A stretch of 64,000 bases of DNA. Source: Alkalicoccus saliphilus (GTDB lineage Bacteria > Bacillota > Bacilli > Bacillales > Salisediminibacteriaceae). A program made the position numbers and the translations under genes. Below are positions 1 to 11,130 of this stretch, piece by piece. Positions within the stretch are counted from its first letter, which is position 1. Each line of letters opens with the position of its first letter. The notes below the pieces were generated by a model, which saw only the letters and a program-made list of their open reading frames with translations, did not search any database and was not told the origin of the DNA. The stretch is from NCBI RefSeq assembly GCF_003044065.1, contig NZ_PZJJ01000009.1, positions 49,847 through 113,846 on the forward strand, in the 5' to 3' direction.

Positions 1-194
1 CCCTGCTGTCGATTGTGCAGATGCCGGCCGGTGTCCCTGTGGCTACCGTGGCGATCGGACGGGCCGGCGCTGTGAATGCGGGTCTTTTGGCAGCCCAGCA
101 GCTTTCGGTGCACGACAGCGGTATTCAGAAACGGCTCGAAGCACGCCGGGAGCATAAGAAACAGGAAGTTATGACAGAAGGGGAGCTGAGCTGA
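1..194 (+). CDS. purE: N5-carboxyaminoimidazole ribonucleotide mutase PurE, C-terminal part
   Basis: Partial gene; the 5' end lies outside the window. An open frame with codons starting at position 3 encodes about 63 C-terminal residues. These include an MPAGVPVAT stretch followed by an [14 protein letters not shown] segment, typical of the end of class I PurE, where the loop contributes to the active site of the octamer. PurE converts N5-CAIR to CAIR in purine synthesis and works directly with PurK. Its TGA (192-194) overlaps the purK ATG by one base, so the two are translationally coupled. The order purE-purK at the head of a pur operon is the Bacillus arrangement. The promoter and any PurR or guanine-riboswitch leader would lie upstream and cannot be seen. 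Confidence 0.93.
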   Translation, partial: LLSIVQMPAGVPVATVAIGRAGAVNAGLLAAQQLSVHDSGIQKRLEARREHKKQEVMTEGELS

Positions 195-1345
195 TGAACG
201 AAAAATGGATTGCACCCGGAAGTACAATAGGCATTCTCGGCGGCGGCCAGCTTGGACGAATGATGGCTCTTTCCGCCCGGGAAATGGGTTACCGTATAGC
301 CGTTCTGGAACCTAAAGCAGACTCGCCGTGCGGGATGGTGGCAGATGAGGAAGTTATCGCTTCGTACGACGATACAAAAGGAGCGGCCGGTCTGGCAGCA
401 TCATGTGATGTGCTTACTTACGAATTTGAAAATATTACGGCAGAAACCGCACGGTACCTGGAAGAAACGATGTATCTCCCGCAGGGGAGTGAACTTCTTA
501 AAATCAGTCAGGACCGGCTGAGAGAAAAAGAGGAGCTTCGTTCTTTTGATATTCCTGTGGCTCCTTACGCAGCTGTCTATACGTTAATGGATCTGAAAGA
601 AGCAGTAGAAAAAATTACTCTTCCGGCCGTATTGAAAACGACACGCGGCGGCTACGACGGCAAAGGCCAGTATGTGCTGACAGAAGAAGAAGATATCGAA
701 AAAAGCTGGCAGGAACTCAAAGGAAAAGGTCCTTTTGTTCTGGAACAGAAAATAAACTTTGATACCGAAGTATCTGTTATTATCACGAGAAGTGTCCACG
801 GAGAAGTGAGTATTTTCCCGACAGCGGAAAATATTCACCGCGGCGGTATACTGCATCAAACGATTGTACCGGCGCGTATTTCCAATGAAGCGGAGCAGCG
901 GGCGGAAATGCTTGCCCGCCGCTTTGCGGAATCTATCGGACTTGTCGGGACGCTTGCGGTAGAGATGTTTGTTACAGGCGACACCGTGTGCGTCAATGAA
1001 ATCGCTCCAAGGCCGCATAACTCCGGTCATTACACAATCAACGCATGTGAAACATCACAGTTCGAGCAGCACATCCGCGCACTCTGCGGCTGGCCCCTCG
1101 GTTCTGTCCAGCTTCTGAAGCCGGCTGTAATGGTCAATCTTCTCGGGGAGCACGTGGACGCCTATCTGGAGCATCACCGCCGGCTGCCGCCGGCTCACGT
1201 GCACCTTTATGGAAAGGCCGAGGCGAAAAAAGGAAGGAAAATGGGGCACATTACGTTTTTGACGGATACCCCGGAAGAACTAATTAAGCTTATAGATGAA
1301 TCTGAAATATGGAAAGAGACACAGCTTACAGGAGGCAGAAAATGA
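194..1345 (+). CDS. purK: N5-carboxyaminoimidazole ribonucleotide synthase PurK
   Basis: 383 residues, the normal family length. ATP-grasp enzyme that carboxylates AIR to N5-CAIR using ATP and bicarbonate, feeding PurE. The N-terminal Rossmann-like segment carries GGGQLGRM (about residues 16-23). The ATP-grasp core follows, with a lysine in a [16 protein letters not shown] block and an acidic metal-binding pair near the [15 protein letters not shown] motif, which is diagnostic for PurK. The ATG at 194 overlaps the purE stop, and the gene ends in an ATGA overlap with purB at 1342-1345. All of these features fit an active enzyme. Confidence 0.97.
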   Translation: MNEKWIAPGSTIGILGGGQLGRMMALSAREMGYRIAVLEPKADSPCGMVADEEVIASYDDTKGAAGLAASCDVLTYEFENITAETARYLEETMYLPQGSELLKISQDRLREKEELRSFDIPVAPYAAVYTLMDLKEAVEKITLPAVLKTTRGGYDGKGQYVLTEEEDIEKSWQELKGKGPFVLEQKINFDTEVSVIITRSVHGEVSIFPTAENIHRGGILHQTIVPARISNEAEQRAEMLARRFAESIGLVGTLAVEMFVTGDTVCVNEIAPRPHNSGHYTINACETSQFEQHIRALCGWPLGSVQLLKPAVMVNLLGEHVDAYLEHHRRLPPAHVHLYGKAEAKKGRKMGHITFLTDTPEELIKLIDESEIWKETQLTGGRK

Positions 1346-2640
1346 TTGAACGCTATACACGACCGGAAATGAAGAAACTCTGGAATGACGAAAACCGCTA
1401 TCAGGCGTGGCTGGAAGTAGAAATTCTCGCCTGTGAAGCGTGGGCGGAAATCGGGGACATCCCAAAGGAAGACGTAAAGAAAATAAGGGAAAATGCTTCC
1501 TTTGATGTAAACCGGATTCTTGAAATTGAAGAAGAAACACGCCACGATGTTGTAGCCTTTACGAGAGCTGTGTCGGAAACGCTCGGTCCGGAAAGAAAAT
1601 GGGTTCATTACGGCCTTACTTCCACTGACGTAGTCGACACTGCGCTTTCCTATCTGCTGCTGCAGGCCAACGATATTCTTGAAGAGGATCTGCGGCGTTT
1701 TATAGATATTTTGAAAGATAAAGCGAAGGAACATAAAAACACGGTGATGATGGGCCGTACCCACGGTGTACATGCGGAACCAACAACTTTCGGGCTGAAG
1801 CTCGCCCTCTGGCACGAAGAAATGAAAAGAAACCTGGAGCGCTTTCTGCAGGCGAAAGAATCCGTCCGGGCAGGGAAGCTTTCCGGTGCTGTCGGCACGT
1901 ACGCAAACATTGACCCGCAGGTAGAGCAGCATGTGTGCCACGGGCTCGGTCTGGAACCGTCCCCTATTTCCACTCAGACGCTTCAGCGGGACCGCCACGC
2001 CCACTATATTGCTACAATTTCTCTGATCGGCGCTTCCATAGAGAAAATGGCCGTTGAAATCCGAGGCCTTCAAAAAAGTGAAACACGGGAAGTAGAGGAG
2101 TTTTTTGCGAAAGGCCAGAAAGGATCTTCCGCTATGCCGCATAAAAGAAATCCAATTGGTTCAGAAAATATGACGGGTCTTGCCCGTATTCTCCGGGGAC
2201 ATGTTGTTACTGCCTACGAAAACGTAGCTCTCTGGCACGAAAGAGACATCTCTCATTCATCGGCAGAACGAATCATGCTTCCGGATGCTACAACGGCTTT
2301 GAACTATATGCTGAACCGTTTCGGAAATATTGTGAAGAATTTAACCGTGTTCCCTGAAAACATGAAAGCGAATATGGGAAGAACATACGGACTGATTTAT
2401 TCCCAGCGTGTTCTCCTTACTCTTATCGATAAAGGCATGGCGAGAGAAGAAGCATACGATCTTGTACAGCCGAAAGCAATGCAGGCATGGGAAGAAGCTG
2501 TGCAGTTCCGTACGCTCGTGGAAGCTGACGAAGAGATCACTTCCCGTCTTTCGGAAAAAGAAATCGATGACTGCTTTGATTACCACCACCATCTGACACA
2601 CGTTGACATGATCTTTAACCGTCTTGGATTAAACGACTAA
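1342..2640 (+). CDS. purB: adenylosuccinate lyase PurB
   Basis: 432 residues from the ATG at 1342, which sits 7 nt after a GGAGG site and overlaps the purK stop. A longer in-frame start at 1309 would lie inside purK and is not needed. Fumarase/aspartase-superfamily lyase that acts twice: SAICAR to AICAR, and adenylosuccinate to AMP, releasing fumarate. The superfamily signature loop [11 protein letters not shown] is at about residues 261-271; Ser263 is the expected catalytic serine. TSTDVVDTA near residue 95 and the TH pair of [12 protein letters not shown] near residue 140 are also present. A short gap containing GAAGGAG precedes purC. Confidence 0.97.
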   Translation: MIERYTRPEMKKLWNDENRYQAWLEVEILACEAWAEIGDIPKEDVKKIRENASFDVNRILEIEEETRHDVVAFTRAVSETLGPERKWVHYGLTSTDVVDTALSYLLLQANDILEEDLRRFIDILKDKAKEHKNTVMMGRTHGVHAEPTTFGLKLALWHEEMKRNLERFLQAKESVRAGKLSGAVGTYANIDPQVEQHVCHGLGLEPSPISTQTLQRDRHAHYIATISLIGASIEKMAVEIRGLQKSETREVEEFFAKGQKGSSAMPHKRNPIGSENMTGLARILRGHVVTAYENVALWHERDISHSSAERIMLPDATTALNYMLNRFGNIVKNLTVFPENMKANMGRTYGLIYSQRVLLTLIDKGMAREEAYDLVQPKAMQAWEEAVQFRTLVEADEEITSRLSEKEIDDCFDYHHHLTHVDMIFNRLGLND

Positions 2641-2660
2641 AGCTGAAGGAGTGTACACCG

Positions 2661-3371
2661 ATGGAATCTGTCTGCCTGTATGAAGGAAAAGCGAAGCGTA
2701 TTTTTGAAACGGAGGATCCGGACGTGCTGCGCATTGCCTACAAGGACGATGCAACAGCATTTAACGGGGAGAAGATGGAGGTGCTCGAAGGAAAAGGACG
2801 GCTGAATAACAAAATCAGTTCCATGATCTTTGAACGCCTTCAGGAAGCCGGCGTGGAAAGTCACTTTATTAAACAGCTTTCAGAAACAGAGCAGCTCGTC
2901 CATCCGGTAGAAATTGTTCCTCTCGAAGTGGTGGTCCGCAATGCGGCTGCAGGAAGCCTTATAAAACGGCTTGGAGTAGAGCGGGGGAAACAGTTCTTTC
3001 CACCGATTATTGAATTTTATTATAAAGATGACGAGCTCGGAGATCCACTTCTTAACGAAGCGCACATTGCTGCACTTTCACTTGCGGAAGAAAAAGAGCT
3101 TCTGGAAATGAAAAAAATGGCTCTTCAGGTAAACAAGGAACTGATCTGGCTTTTTGAAGAAGCAGGCATCGATCTCGTGGACTTTAAACTGGAATTCGGC
3201 CGTCGGAATGGAAAGATTCTTCTCGCGGATGAAATATCTCCGGATACGTGCCGGCTCTGGGATAAAAAAACAGGTGAATCGTTTGATAAAGACTTATTCC
3301 GCTTCTCGCAGGGAAGTCTGCAGGAAGGATACGAAATGATTTTAAAACGTTTAGGAGGACAAGAATCATGA
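2661..3371 (+). CDS. purC: SAICAR synthetase PurC
   Basis: 236 residues, a single-domain PurC of usual length. It condenses CAIR with aspartate, using ATP, to give SAICAR. Visible signatures are the N-terminal YEGKAKRIF segment that starts the ATP site, [18 protein letters not shown] in the middle (family signature 1), and LVDFKLEFGR with LLADEISPDTCRLWD near the C terminus (signature 2, with metal- and nucleotide-binding acids). The start has GAAGGAG 13 nt upstream. The stop overlaps the purS ATG (ATGA at 3368-3371), continuing the tightly coupled operon. Confidence 0.97.
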   Translation: MESVCLYEGKAKRIFETEDPDVLRIAYKDDATAFNGEKMEVLEGKGRLNNKISSMIFERLQEAGVESHFIKQLSETEQLVHPVEIVPLEVVVRNAAAGSLIKRLGVERGKQFFPPIIEFYYKDDELGDPLLNEAHIAALSLAEEKELLEMKKMALQVNKELIWLFEEAGIDLVDFKLEFGRRNGKILLADEISPDTCRLWDKKTGESFDKDLFRFSQGSLQEGYEMILKRLGGQES

Positions 3372-3625
3372 CTTATAACGTAAAGGTGTACATCAGCTGG
3401 AAAGAAGGAGTCCTCGATCCGCAGGGAGCAGCAGTAACAGATTCTCTTCATAAAATCGGCTACAGCGGAGTGGAATCCGTTTCCATCAGCCGGATGGTCG
3501 AAGTGAAAATGGAAGCAGACAGAGACAGTGTGGAACGGCAGGTCACCGAAATGTGCGAAAAGCTTTTGGCAAACCCGGTTATTGAAGATTACAGCTACGA
3601 AATTGAGGAGGTTGTTTCCTCATGA
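3368..3625 (+). CDS. purS: FGAM synthase subunit PurS
   Basis: 85 residues. PurS is the small dimeric scaffold subunit of the three-part formylglycinamidine ribonucleotide synthase found in Gram-positives and archaea; it bridges the glutaminase PurQ and the synthase PurL. The sequence shows the typical [15 protein letters not shown] start and a C-terminal [13 protein letters not shown] strand. It overlaps purC upstream and purQ downstream by four bases each, consistent with stoichiometric production of the complex. Confidence 0.96.
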   Translation: MTYNVKVYISWKEGVLDPQGAAVTDSLHKIGYSGVESVSISRMVEVKMEADRDSVERQVTEMCEKLLANPVIEDYSYEIEEVVSS

Positions 3626-4305
3626 AGTTTGCTGTAATCATGTTTCCAGGTTCCAACTGCGACGTGGATATGTATCACGCCGTGGAAGAAGCTGTCGGCG
3701 AGGAAGTAGAATACGTGTGGCACAACGAAACAAGTCTGGAAGGATTCGACGCTGTGCTCCTGCCGGGAGGATTTTCGTACGGGGATTACCTCCGTCCGGG
3801 AGCGATCGCCCACTTTTCACCGATCATGGAAGCTGTGAAGAAGGCAGCGGACGAGGGAAAGCCGGTGCTCGGGGTGTGCAATGGTTTTCAGGTGCTTCTC
3901 GAAAGCAGAATGCTCCCGGGAGCGATGCGCCGTAACAAAAATCTGCATTTCATATGTAAAACACTTCCGCTTACAGTGGAAAACAACACTACTGTATTTA
4001 CAAACAGCTACGAACAGGGAGAAACGATTCAGATTCCGGTAGCCCACGGAGATGGAAACTATTACTGTGATGAAAAAACACTTGCAGAACTCAGAGAAAA
4101 CAACCAGATTGTCTTTACCTACGGGCTGAATGAGAACGGCTCCACCGCAGATATTGCAGGAATTACGAACAAAGAAGGCAACGTACTCGGCATGATGCCG
4201 CACCCGGAACGGGCCGTAGAAGAACTTCTCGGTTCAGCCGACGGAAAAAAGCTGTTCACTTCGATCGTTAAGCAATGGAGGGAAAAAAATGCAGTTACTT
4301 CATGA
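3622..4305 (+). CDS. purQ: FGAM synthase glutaminase subunit PurQ
   Basis: 227 residues. Class I (triad) glutamine amidotransferase that supplies ammonia to PurL. The nucleophile is Cys86 in GVCNGFQ, and the His/Glu pair lies in the C-terminal MMPHPERA motif. The N terminus reads MFPGSNCD, followed by [14 protein letters not shown], both standard in PurQ. It starts inside the last codons of purS and ends 17 bases into purL, so the three subunits of the complex are translationally linked. Confidence 0.97.
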   Translation: MKFAVIMFPGSNCDVDMYHAVEEAVGEEVEYVWHNETSLEGFDAVLLPGGFSYGDYLRPGAIAHFSPIMEAVKKAADEGKPVLGVCNGFQVLLESRMLPGAMRRNKNLHFICKTLPLTVENNTTVFTNSYEQGETIQIPVAHGDGNYYCDEKTLAELRENNQIVFTYGLNENGSTADIAGITNKEGNVLGMMPHPERAVEELLGSADGKKLFTSIVKQWREKNAVTS

Positions 4306-6520
4306 GCCATCACCGGAACTGATTAAAGAAAAGAAGCTGTTTGCAGAAATGGGTGTGTCCGAAGAAGAATTCACTTTCATTGAAAGTATTCTCGGACGTC
4401 TGCCGAATTACACGGAACTGGGACTTTTTTCCGTGATGTGGTCTGAGCACTGCAGCTACAAAAACTCCAAAGTACTTCTAAAAAAATTCCCTGTAGAAGG
4501 TGAACGCGTCCTTCAGGGGCCGGGTGAAGGGGCAGGCATCATTGATATTGACGATGAGCAGGCCGTTGTTTTCAAAATAGAGAGCCACAACCATCCATCG
4601 GCTGTAGAACCTTACGAGGGAGCAGCTACAGGTGTCGGAGGTATTATACGGGACGTTTTTTCCATGGGGGCCCGGCCGGTGGCGCTGCTGAATTCTCTCC
4701 GGTTCGGTGAATTGAAAAACCCGAGAGTCAAGTATTTGTTTGAAGGTGTCGTTTCGGGAATCGCTGGATACGGCAACTGTATCGGTATTCCGACTGTCGG
4801 CGGTGAAGTGCAGTTTGACCCATGCTACGAGGGCAATCCGCTCGTAAATGCCATGTGTGTCGGGCTGATCGATCATAAAGATATTCAAAAAGGCCAGGCC
4901 AAAGGTATCGGCAACCCGGTGATGTACGTCGGAGCCGGCACAGGGCGTGACGGTATTCACGGAGCGACGTTTGCGTCGGAAGAATTGAGCGAGGATTCCG
5001 AGGCAAAACGTCCAGCAGTGCAGGTGGGAGATCCATTTATGGAAAAGCTGCTTGTAGAAGCGTGTCTCGAGGCAACGAAGCATCCAAAGCTTGTCGGTAT
5101 TCAGGATATGGGGGCAGCCGGCCTGACTTCTTCCTCCGCCGAAATGGCGAGCAAGGCAGGATCCGGTATCCGCATGAATCTTGATCTCGTACCACAGCGG
5201 GAAAAGCAGATGTCTCCTTATGAAATGATGCTCTCAGAATCCCAGGAGCGCATGCTTCTCGTCGTAGAAAAAGGAAGCGAGCAGGAATTCAAAGACATTT
5301 TTGATCACTGGGGTCTCAATGCAGTAGTCGTCGGAGAGGTAACGGATGACAAGCGCCTGACCCTTATCCACGAAGGAAAAACAGCAGCTGACGTTCCTGT
5401 GGATGCCCTGGCGGAAGAAGCACCGGTCTACCATAAACCTTCCAGAGAACCGGCTTATTTCCGGGAATTTCAAAAGCAGGAAAATTACCGTCCAAAAGTC
5501 GGGGACTATGGAACAGTATTGAAAGAACTTCTGCAGCAGCCGACGATAGCGAGCAAAGAATGGGTATACGAGCAGTATGATTACATGGTCCGCACGAATA
5601 CAGTGGCGGCACCGGGATCGGATGCTGCGGTGATCCGCCTGCGCGGAACGAACAAAGCACTTGCGATGACGACCGACTGCAACTCCCGCTTTATTTATCT
5701 TGATCCGTACGAAGGCGGCAAACTTGCTGTCGCAGAAGCGGCCCGTAACATTACAGCTTCCGGGGCTGAAGCCCTTGGCGTGACCGACTGTCTGAACTAC
5801 GGAAGCCCGGACAACCCTGAGATTTTCTGGCAGCTGGAGAAATCCACCGACGGACTCAGTGAAGCATGCCGGACGCTGGAAACACCGGTAGTCGGCGGAA
5901 ATGTTTCTCTTTACAATGAAACAAACCGCGGTGCCGTGTACCCGACTCCTGTTATTGGTATGGTTGGTCTGATTCATGACACGGCCCACATTACAACGCA
6001 GGCAGCAAAGCAGAGCGGAGACGCCGTTTACTTTCTCGGAAAAGTTACGCCGTCCTTTGCAGGAAGCGAGCTGCAGAAAATGACCGAAGGAAGTATTTTC
6101 GGGAAGGTTGCACCTGTCGATCTGGAAGCAGAAAAAAGATACCAGAAACAAGTCCTTTCCGCTGTTCGCAACGGTTCTGTCAGTTCCGCCCATGACGTAA
6201 GCGAAGGGGGCTTTGCTGCCGCGGCGATAGAGAAATTGTTCGGAACCAGTCTCGGAGCAGAAGTAACACTGCCTCACGAAGATGATCTTGCCGGAAGTTT
6301 TGCAGAAGGGTACCCAGGCTACATTGTGACTGTTCCTCAGGAGAAAAAGACAACTTTTGAAAAGGCTGCACCGGAAGCGGTGGAAATCGGCCGGATTACG
6401 GAAGAAGCAGAGTTCACACTGCGGAATAAGCAGGGAGAAACTGTCCTGAAAGAATCCGTCGGGGAACTCGAAAAGCTTTGGAGAGGAGCTGTATCATGCG
6501 CACTGAAATCAAAGGACTGA
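4289..6520 (+). CDS. purL: FGAM synthase large subunit PurL (small-type)
   Basis: 743 residues, the length of small-type PurL that works with separate PurS and PurQ rather than the long proteobacterial fusion. It uses ATP and PurQ-derived ammonia to turn FGAR into FGAM. Recognisable segments are [14 protein letters not shown] near residue 50 (catalytic His), [26 protein letters not shown] near residue 95, and the second AIRS-like half with [10 protein letters not shown] near residue 535 and SAHDVSEGG near 635. GGAGGG precedes the ATG. The coding end overlaps the purF start by 25 nt. Confidence 0.97.
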   Translation: MQLLHEPSPELIKEKKLFAEMGVSEEEFTFIESILGRLPNYTELGLFSVMWSEHCSYKNSKVLLKKFPVEGERVLQGPGEGAGIIDIDDEQAVVFKIESHNHPSAVEPYEGAATGVGGIIRDVFSMGARPVALLNSLRFGELKNPRVKYLFEGVVSGIAGYGNCIGIPTVGGEVQFDPCYEGNPLVNAMCVGLIDHKDIQKGQAKGIGNPVMYVGAGTGRDGIHGATFASEELSEDSEAKRPAVQVGDPFMEKLLVEACLEATKHPKLVGIQDMGAAGLTSSSAEMASKAGSGIRMNLDLVPQREKQMSPYEMMLSESQERMLLVVEKGSEQEFKDIFDHWGLNAVVVGEVTDDKRLTLIHEGKTAADVPVDALAEEAPVYHKPSREPAYFREFQKQENYRPKVGDYGTVLKELLQQPTIASKEWVYEQYDYMVRTNTVAAPGSDAAVIRLRGTNKALAMTTDCNSRFIYLDPYEGGKLAVAEAARNITASGAEALGVTDCLNYGSPDNPEIFWQLEKSTDGLSEACRTLETPVVGGNVSLYNETNRGAVYPTPVIGMVGLIHDTAHITTQAAKQSGDAVYFLGKVTPSFAGSELQKMTEGSIFGKVAPVDLEAEKRYQKQVLSAVRNGSVSSAHDVSEGGFAAAAIEKLFGTSLGAEVTLPHEDDLAGSFAEGYPGYIVTVPQEKKTTFEKAAPEAVEIGRITEEAEFTLRNKQGETVLKESVGELEKLWRGAVSCALKSKD

Positions 6521-7920
6521 ATGAAGAGTGCGGCGTTTTTGGAGTATGGGGGCACGAGGATGCGGCGAGCATTACGTACTACGGCCTGCACAGTCTCCAG
6601 CACAGGGGCCAGGAGGGGGCAGGAATTGTCGTTTCCGATGAGAAGAGGCTGAAAGTGCATAAAGGTATGGGACTCGTTAACGACGTGTTTAACGAAGACA
6701 AAATAAAAAGTCTGACGGGAAATGGTGCGATTGGTCATGTGCGTTACACTACGGCCGGTGACAGCGACTTTATTAACTGTCAGCCGCTGCTGTTCAATTC
6801 CCAGACGAGCAGCCTGGCGCTTGCCCACAACGGAAACATTGTAAATGCGACCGCCCTGAAGCGTCAGCTGGAGCATCAGGGAAGTATATTTCAGACAACG
6901 TCCGACACGGAAGTTATTGCCCATCTGATTAAGCGGAGCGGTTATCCGAATTTGATCGATTCTGTTAAGAACGCTCTGACAATGGTCAAGGGGGCCTATG
7001 CCCTTGCCTGTCTCGTAGAGGATGCGATGATTGTAGCACTTGATCCGAACGGTCTGCGCCCGCTTTCGATCGGCCGTCTCGGCGATGCTTACGTCGTTTC
7101 TTCAGAAACATGTGCGTTTGATATTATCGGTGCCGAGTTTGTACGGGAAGTACAGCCCGGAGAACTGATAGTTATCAACAATGACGGCATGCATATTGAC
7201 CGTTTTGCCAGCGGGACTAAAAGAACGCTCTGCTCGATGGAATATGTTTATTTTGCCCGTCCGGACAGCAACGTGGATGAAATCAATATTCATATGGCGA
7301 GAAAAAATCTTGGGAGGAAGCTTGCAGAGGAAGCTCCCATACAGGCTGATGTAGTAACCGGGGTACCGGATTCCAGTATTTCTGCAGCAATCGGCTACGC
7401 CGAACAGTCAGGAATTCCGTATGAGCTCGGACTGATCAAAAACCGGTATGTCGGCAGAACCTTTATCCAGCCTTCCCAGGCGCTCCGGGAACAGGGTGTG
7501 AAAATGAAGCTGTCTGCTGTCCGGGGGGTAGTGGAAGGGAAAAGCGTTGTCATGGTGGACGATTCGATTGTCCGGGGGACTACGGCCCGCCGTATCGTCA
7601 AACTGCTGAAAGAAGCCGGGGCGAAAGAAGTACACGTCCGAATCAGCTCACCTCCGATAATTAATCCGTGCTACTACGGCATCGATACGTCCACAAAAGG
7701 GGAACTGATTGCTGCTTCCCGGTCTACAGAGGAAATTCGGGAGGAAATGGGAGCCGATTCTCTTGCCTACTTGAGCATCAGCGGTCTAACAGAAGGAATC
7801 GGCCGACCGGATGAAGGCCCGGACTGCGGTCAGTGCCTGGCATGTTTCACCGGTCAGTATCCGACCGAAATTTTCCCGGAAGCCGATCATCCTTACGACA
7901 AAGTTCTTGGAGGAAAATAA
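6496..7920 (+). CDS. purF: glutamine PRPP amidotransferase PurF
   Basis: 474 residues from the ATG at 6496, preceded by GAGAGGAG. An upstream start at 6478 is possible but would spoil the short propeptide. The product has an 11-residue leader ([11 protein letters not shown]) ending just before Cys12 of CGVFGVWG, the Ntn nucleophile exposed after self-cleavage, exactly as in B. subtilis PurF. The C-terminal half is a type I phosphoribosyltransferase with the PRPP motif [13 protein letters not shown]. Later cysteines ([16 protein letters not shown] and the C-terminal CGQCLAC) correspond to the 4Fe-4S cluster known in this family. It commits PRPP to the purine pathway and is normally feedback-inhibited by nucleotides. 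Confidence 0.97.
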   Translation: MRTEIKGLNEECGVFGVWGHEDAASITYYGLHSLQHRGQEGAGIVVSDEKRLKVHKGMGLVNDVFNEDKIKSLTGNGAIGHVRYTTAGDSDFINCQPLLFNSQTSSLALAHNGNIVNATALKRQLEHQGSIFQTTSDTEVIAHLIKRSGYPNLIDSVKNALTMVKGAYALACLVEDAMIVALDPNGLRPLSIGRLGDAYVVSSETCAFDIIGAEFVREVQPGELIVINNDGMHIDRFASGTKRTLCSMEYVYFARPDSNVDEINIHMARKNLGRKLAEEAPIQADVVTGVPDSSISAAIGYAEQSGIPYELGLIKNRYVGRTFIQPSQALREQGVKMKLSAVRGVVEGKSVVMVDDSIVRGTTARRIVKLLKEAGAKEVHVRISSPPIINPCYYGIDTSTKGELIAASRSTEEIREEMGADSLAYLSISGLTEGIGRPDEGPDCGQCLACFTGQYPTEIFPEADHPYDKVLGGK

Positions 7921-7921
7921 C

Positions 7922-8956
7922 ATGTCCAAAGCGTATGAAGAAGCCGGAGTAAATATCGAAGCCGGATACGAAGGGGTGGAAAGAATCAAAAAGCACGTCG
8001 CTTCCACGATGCGTCCGGAAGTAATCGGAGGCCTCGGGGGATTCGGCGGCATGTTTGATATGAACCGCCTCGGCTTAAAAGAGCCGGTGCTCGTATCGGG
8101 AACGGATGGCGTCGGAACAAAGCTCATGGTTGCCCAGCAGTCCGGAATTCACGATACGATCGGTATCGATGCTGTGGCGATGTGTGTCAATGATATTGCA
8201 GCACAGGGGGCTGCCCCGCTTTTCTTTCTGGATTACCTCGCTCTCGGAAAGAATGACCCGTCGCTCGTAGAAGAAATTGTATCAGGGGTCGCAGAAGGCT
8301 GCCGCCAGGCGGGCTGCGCGCTGATCGGGGGAGAAACGGCAGAAATGCCCGGCCTGTATGAAGAAACCGAATACGACGTAGCCGGCTTTACGGTCGGGGC
8401 AGCTGAAAAAAAGGCACTCTGGCAGCAGGCTGAAGCAGGGGATCTGCTGATTGGTCTGCTTTCAAGCGGTATCCACAGCAACGGCTTTTCGCTCGTAAGA
8501 AAAATTGCTGAAGAAGCAGGTCTTGCCTGGAATGACCCAGCTCCGTTCCAAAAAGATACGACTCTCGGTGAAGCAGTTCTTACACCGACGAGAATATATA
8601 TCCGTGCACTCCGGGGGCTTCTCGGAACCACTCATATTAATGCAGCTGCCCATATCACAGGAGGCGGTCTCGTCGAAAACATTCCAAGGATGCTCAAAGA
8701 AGGTACAGGAGCAGAAATAGATCTCAGCAGTCTTCCGGTTCTGCCGGTGTTTTCCTGGCTTCAGGAAGCAGGAAAACTGACAGAAAATGATATGCTGGAA
8801 ACGTTCAATACCGGCATAGGTTTTGTCCTGGCGGTGCGTGAATCAGAAAAAGATCACGTGTGGCCACTGCTCGAAATGAATGGGGAGCACCCGGTACTGC
8901 TTGGGAAAGTAACGGAGGAAGAAGGTCTCCGGTTTAAGGGAGAAATGACGAAATGA
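7922..8956 (+). CDS. purM: AIR synthetase PurM
   Basis: 344 residues from the ATG at 7922, one base after the purF stop and preceded by TTGGAGG inside the end of purF. A longer in-frame extension back to 7811 lies inside purF and is rejected. PurM closes the imidazole ring (FGAM to AIR, ATP-dependent). Family marks are VSGTDGVGTKLMVAQ near residue 60, the GIDAVAMCVNDIAAQGAAPLFFLDY block (about residues 80-105), GGETAEMPG near residue 140 and AHITGGGLVENIPR near residue 245. The end overlaps purN by four bases. Confidence 0.97.
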   Translation: MSKAYEEAGVNIEAGYEGVERIKKHVASTMRPEVIGGLGGFGGMFDMNRLGLKEPVLVSGTDGVGTKLMVAQQSGIHDTIGIDAVAMCVNDIAAQGAAPLFFLDYLALGKNDPSLVEEIVSGVAEGCRQAGCALIGGETAEMPGLYEETEYDVAGFTVGAAEKKALWQQAEAGDLLIGLLSSGIHSNGFSLVRKIAEEAGLAWNDPAPFQKDTTLGEAVLTPTRIYIRALRGLLGTTHINAAAHITGGGLVENIPRMLKEGTGAEIDLSSLPVLPVFSWLQEAGKLTENDMLETFNTGIGFVLAVRESEKDHVWPLLEMNGEHPVLLGKVTEEEGLRFKGEMTK

Positions 8957-9555
8957 CGAAAATAGCTGTCTTTGCTTCAGGTAATGGGAGTAACTTTCAG
9001 GCAGTGAGTGATGCCTGCCGGGGAGGGAGTATCGACGGAGAAATTGTCCTCGCTGTGTGTGATAAACCCGGAGCTTATGTAGAAACGAGAGCGGAAAAGT
9101 CAGAGGTTCCGCTCTTTTCTTTTGCGCCGAAAAATTTTGAATCCAAGGCGGCGTTCGAAAAGAAAATAGTCGGAAAGCTGAAGGAACACGGCGTGGAACT
9201 TATCGTGCTCGCAGGATACATGCGTCTCATCGGAGATACACTTCTGCAGGCCTACGAAAACCGGATTTTAAATATTCATCCTTCTCTTCTACCGGCTTTC
9301 CCCGGTCTGGACGCGGTCGGGCAGGCTTTGGCTGCTGGAGTAAAAGTAACGGGGGTAACTGTTCATCTTGTCGATTCCGGTATGGATACTGGTCCGATTC
9401 TTGCCCAAAAACCTGTTACAATAGAACAGAAGGACACAAGAGACGATGTGGAAGCAAAAATACGGGAAGTAGAACATCAGCTGTATCCGGAAACGGTGCA
9501 GCAATGGATTGAAACCATAAAGGAGAGTGACGAGCGTTGCCTAAACGAGCGTTAG
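8953..9555 (+). CDS. purN: phosphoribosylglycinamide formyltransferase PurN
   Basis: 200 residues. Transfers the formyl group of 10-formyl-tetrahydrofolate to GAR. The N-terminal SGNGSNFQA phosphate loop and the catalytic block NIHPSLLPAFPGLDA are present; Asn and His there, together with Asp of the VDSGMDTGPI motif, form the known active site. It overlaps purM by four bases, and its end overlaps purH by 19 bases. The length is slightly shorter than E. coli PurN and normal for Bacillus. Confidence 0.96.
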   Translation: MTKIAVFASGNGSNFQAVSDACRGGSIDGEIVLAVCDKPGAYVETRAEKSEVPLFSFAPKNFESKAAFEKKIVGKLKEHGVELIVLAGYMRLIGDTLLQAYENRILNIHPSLLPAFPGLDAVGQALAAGVKVTGVTVHLVDSGMDTGPILAQKPVTIEQKDTRDDVEAKIREVEHQLYPETVQQWIETIKESDERCLNER

Positions 9556-11072
9556 TAAGTGTGTCAGACAAAACAGGAATCGTTCCTTTCGTTAAGGAAC
9601 TGACAGAGCTTGGTGTAGAAATCATATCCACTGGTGGGACGAAAAAGAAACTGGAAGAAGCAGCTATACCAGTCATCGGAATCGAAGAAGTTACCGGCTT
9701 TCCGGAAATGATGGATGGACGGGTGAAGACACTCCATCCTGCTATTCATGGAGGGCTTCTTGCTGTAAGAAACAACGAAGAACATATGAGTGCTCTCCAT
9801 TCCGAAAAAATCGACCTGATTGATCTTGTAATCGTCAACCTGTATCCTTTTCAGCAGACCATTGAAAACCCCGAGTCGACTTTTCTCGATGCCGTAGAAA
9901 ATATTGATATCGGCGGCCCGTCAATGATCCGTTCTGCAGCTAAAAACCATAGAGATGTAACTGTACTCGTAGACGCTGCGGACTACGACGCGGCAGCACA
10001 AGAATTAAAAGCAGAAGGCGAAGTCTCGGAACGGCTGAACCGAAAGCTAGCAGCTAAAGCTTTCAGACATACAGCGGCTTATGACGCCCTTATTGCAGAA
10101 TACATGACAGAACACGTCGGGGAAGATGCGCCTGAAAAACTCACAAAAACTTACAACTTAAAACAGTCGCTCCGCTACGGAGAAAATCCGCATCAAATGG
10201 CAGCTTTTTATGAAAAGCCGATCGCCAGCTCTGCGACAGTGGCAAAAGCCCGCCAGCTGCACGGCAAAGAGCTTTCCTACAACAATATTAACGACGCAGA
10301 CGCAGCCATCGCTGTTATCCGGGATTTTCGGGAGCCGGCTGCAGCAGCGATCAAGCACATGAATCCATGCGGTGTCGGCACCGGTTCCGATACAGCCCAG
10401 GCTTTTGAAAAAGCTTATGCCGGTGATCCGGTTTCTATTTTTGGCGGTATCGTTGCGTGTAACAGGGAAGTAGATGCAGAATCAGCGGCCATGATGAAGG
10501 AAATTTTCCTCGAAATTATTATTGCACCGTCATTTACAGAAGAAGCACTGAAAATACTTACCGAAAAGAAAAACCTCCGCCTGCTGGAAGTGGACCTGGA
10601 TGCCCACTACGCTGGAGAACACCGGGTAACTACTGTATCCGGCGGCGCGCTGATCCAGGAAACGGATACGCTCAGCTATGAAGACGTCGAAGTAACAATT
10701 CCGACAGACCGCAAGCCTTCCGACAGGGAGCTTGAGCAGATTCAAATGGCCTGGAAAGTGGTAAAACACGTGAAGTCGAACGCGATTGTCCTTGCTAAAG
10801 AGGATCGGACGATCGGGATCGGTGCGGGGCAGATGAACCGCGTCGGAGCAGCAAAAATAGCTGTGGAACAGGCCGGCAGCGAGGCGGAAGGCTCCGTCAT
10901 GGCTTCCGATGCCTTTTTTCCGATGGCCGATACAGTGGAAGTAGCTGCAGAAGCAGGCGTCCGTGCGATTATTCAGCCGGGCGGATCAAAACGGGATCAG
11001 GAATCAATCGACAAAGCGAATGAATTTGGTATTGCCATGGTCTTTACCGGTGTGCGGCATTTCAAACATTAA
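9537..11072 (+). CDS. purH: bifunctional AICAR transformylase / IMP cyclohydrolase PurH
   Basis: 511 residues, starting at a TTG codon (9537) preceded by AAGGAGAG; this is the only start that joins the conserved KRALVSVSDKTGI beginning to a ribosome binding site. The N-terminal domain (about 1-195) is the IMP cyclohydrolase, with TSTGGTKK and GRVKTLHPAIHGG motifs. The C-terminal domain is the formyltransferase, with SLRYGENPHQ near residue 210 and the KHMNPCGVG block near residue 275. It performs the last two steps to IMP. Translation is coupled to purN. A 58-nt gap follows before purD. Confidence 0.96.
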   Translation: MPKRALVSVSDKTGIVPFVKELTELGVEIISTGGTKKKLEEAAIPVIGIEEVTGFPEMMDGRVKTLHPAIHGGLLAVRNNEEHMSALHSEKIDLIDLVIVNLYPFQQTIENPESTFLDAVENIDIGGPSMIRSAAKNHRDVTVLVDAADYDAAAQELKAEGEVSERLNRKLAAKAFRHTAAYDALIAEYMTEHVGEDAPEKLTKTYNLKQSLRYGENPHQMAAFYEKPIASSATVAKARQLHGKELSYNNINDADAAIAVIRDFREPAAAAIKHMNPCGVGTGSDTAQAFEKAYAGDPVSIFGGIVACNREVDAESAAMMKEIFLEIIIAPSFTEEALKILTEKKNLRLLEVDLDAHYAGEHRVTTVSGGALIQETDTLSYEDVEVTIPTDRKPSDRELEQIQMAWKVVKHVKSNAIVLAKEDRTIGIGAGQMNRVGAAKIAVEQAGSEAEGSVMASDAFFPMADTVEVAAEAGVRAIIQPGGSKRDQESIDKANEFGIAMVFTGVRHFKH

Positions 11073-11130
11073 AGCGTAATTTTTCAATAAAAGCATGAAA
11101 CATTTCAAACGTTAGAAGGAGGCAGATGCA

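Noticed and set aside
1309..1341. Upstream start for purB
   Set aside because: Lies inside purK; the ATG at 1342 has the GGAGG site and the conserved N terminus.
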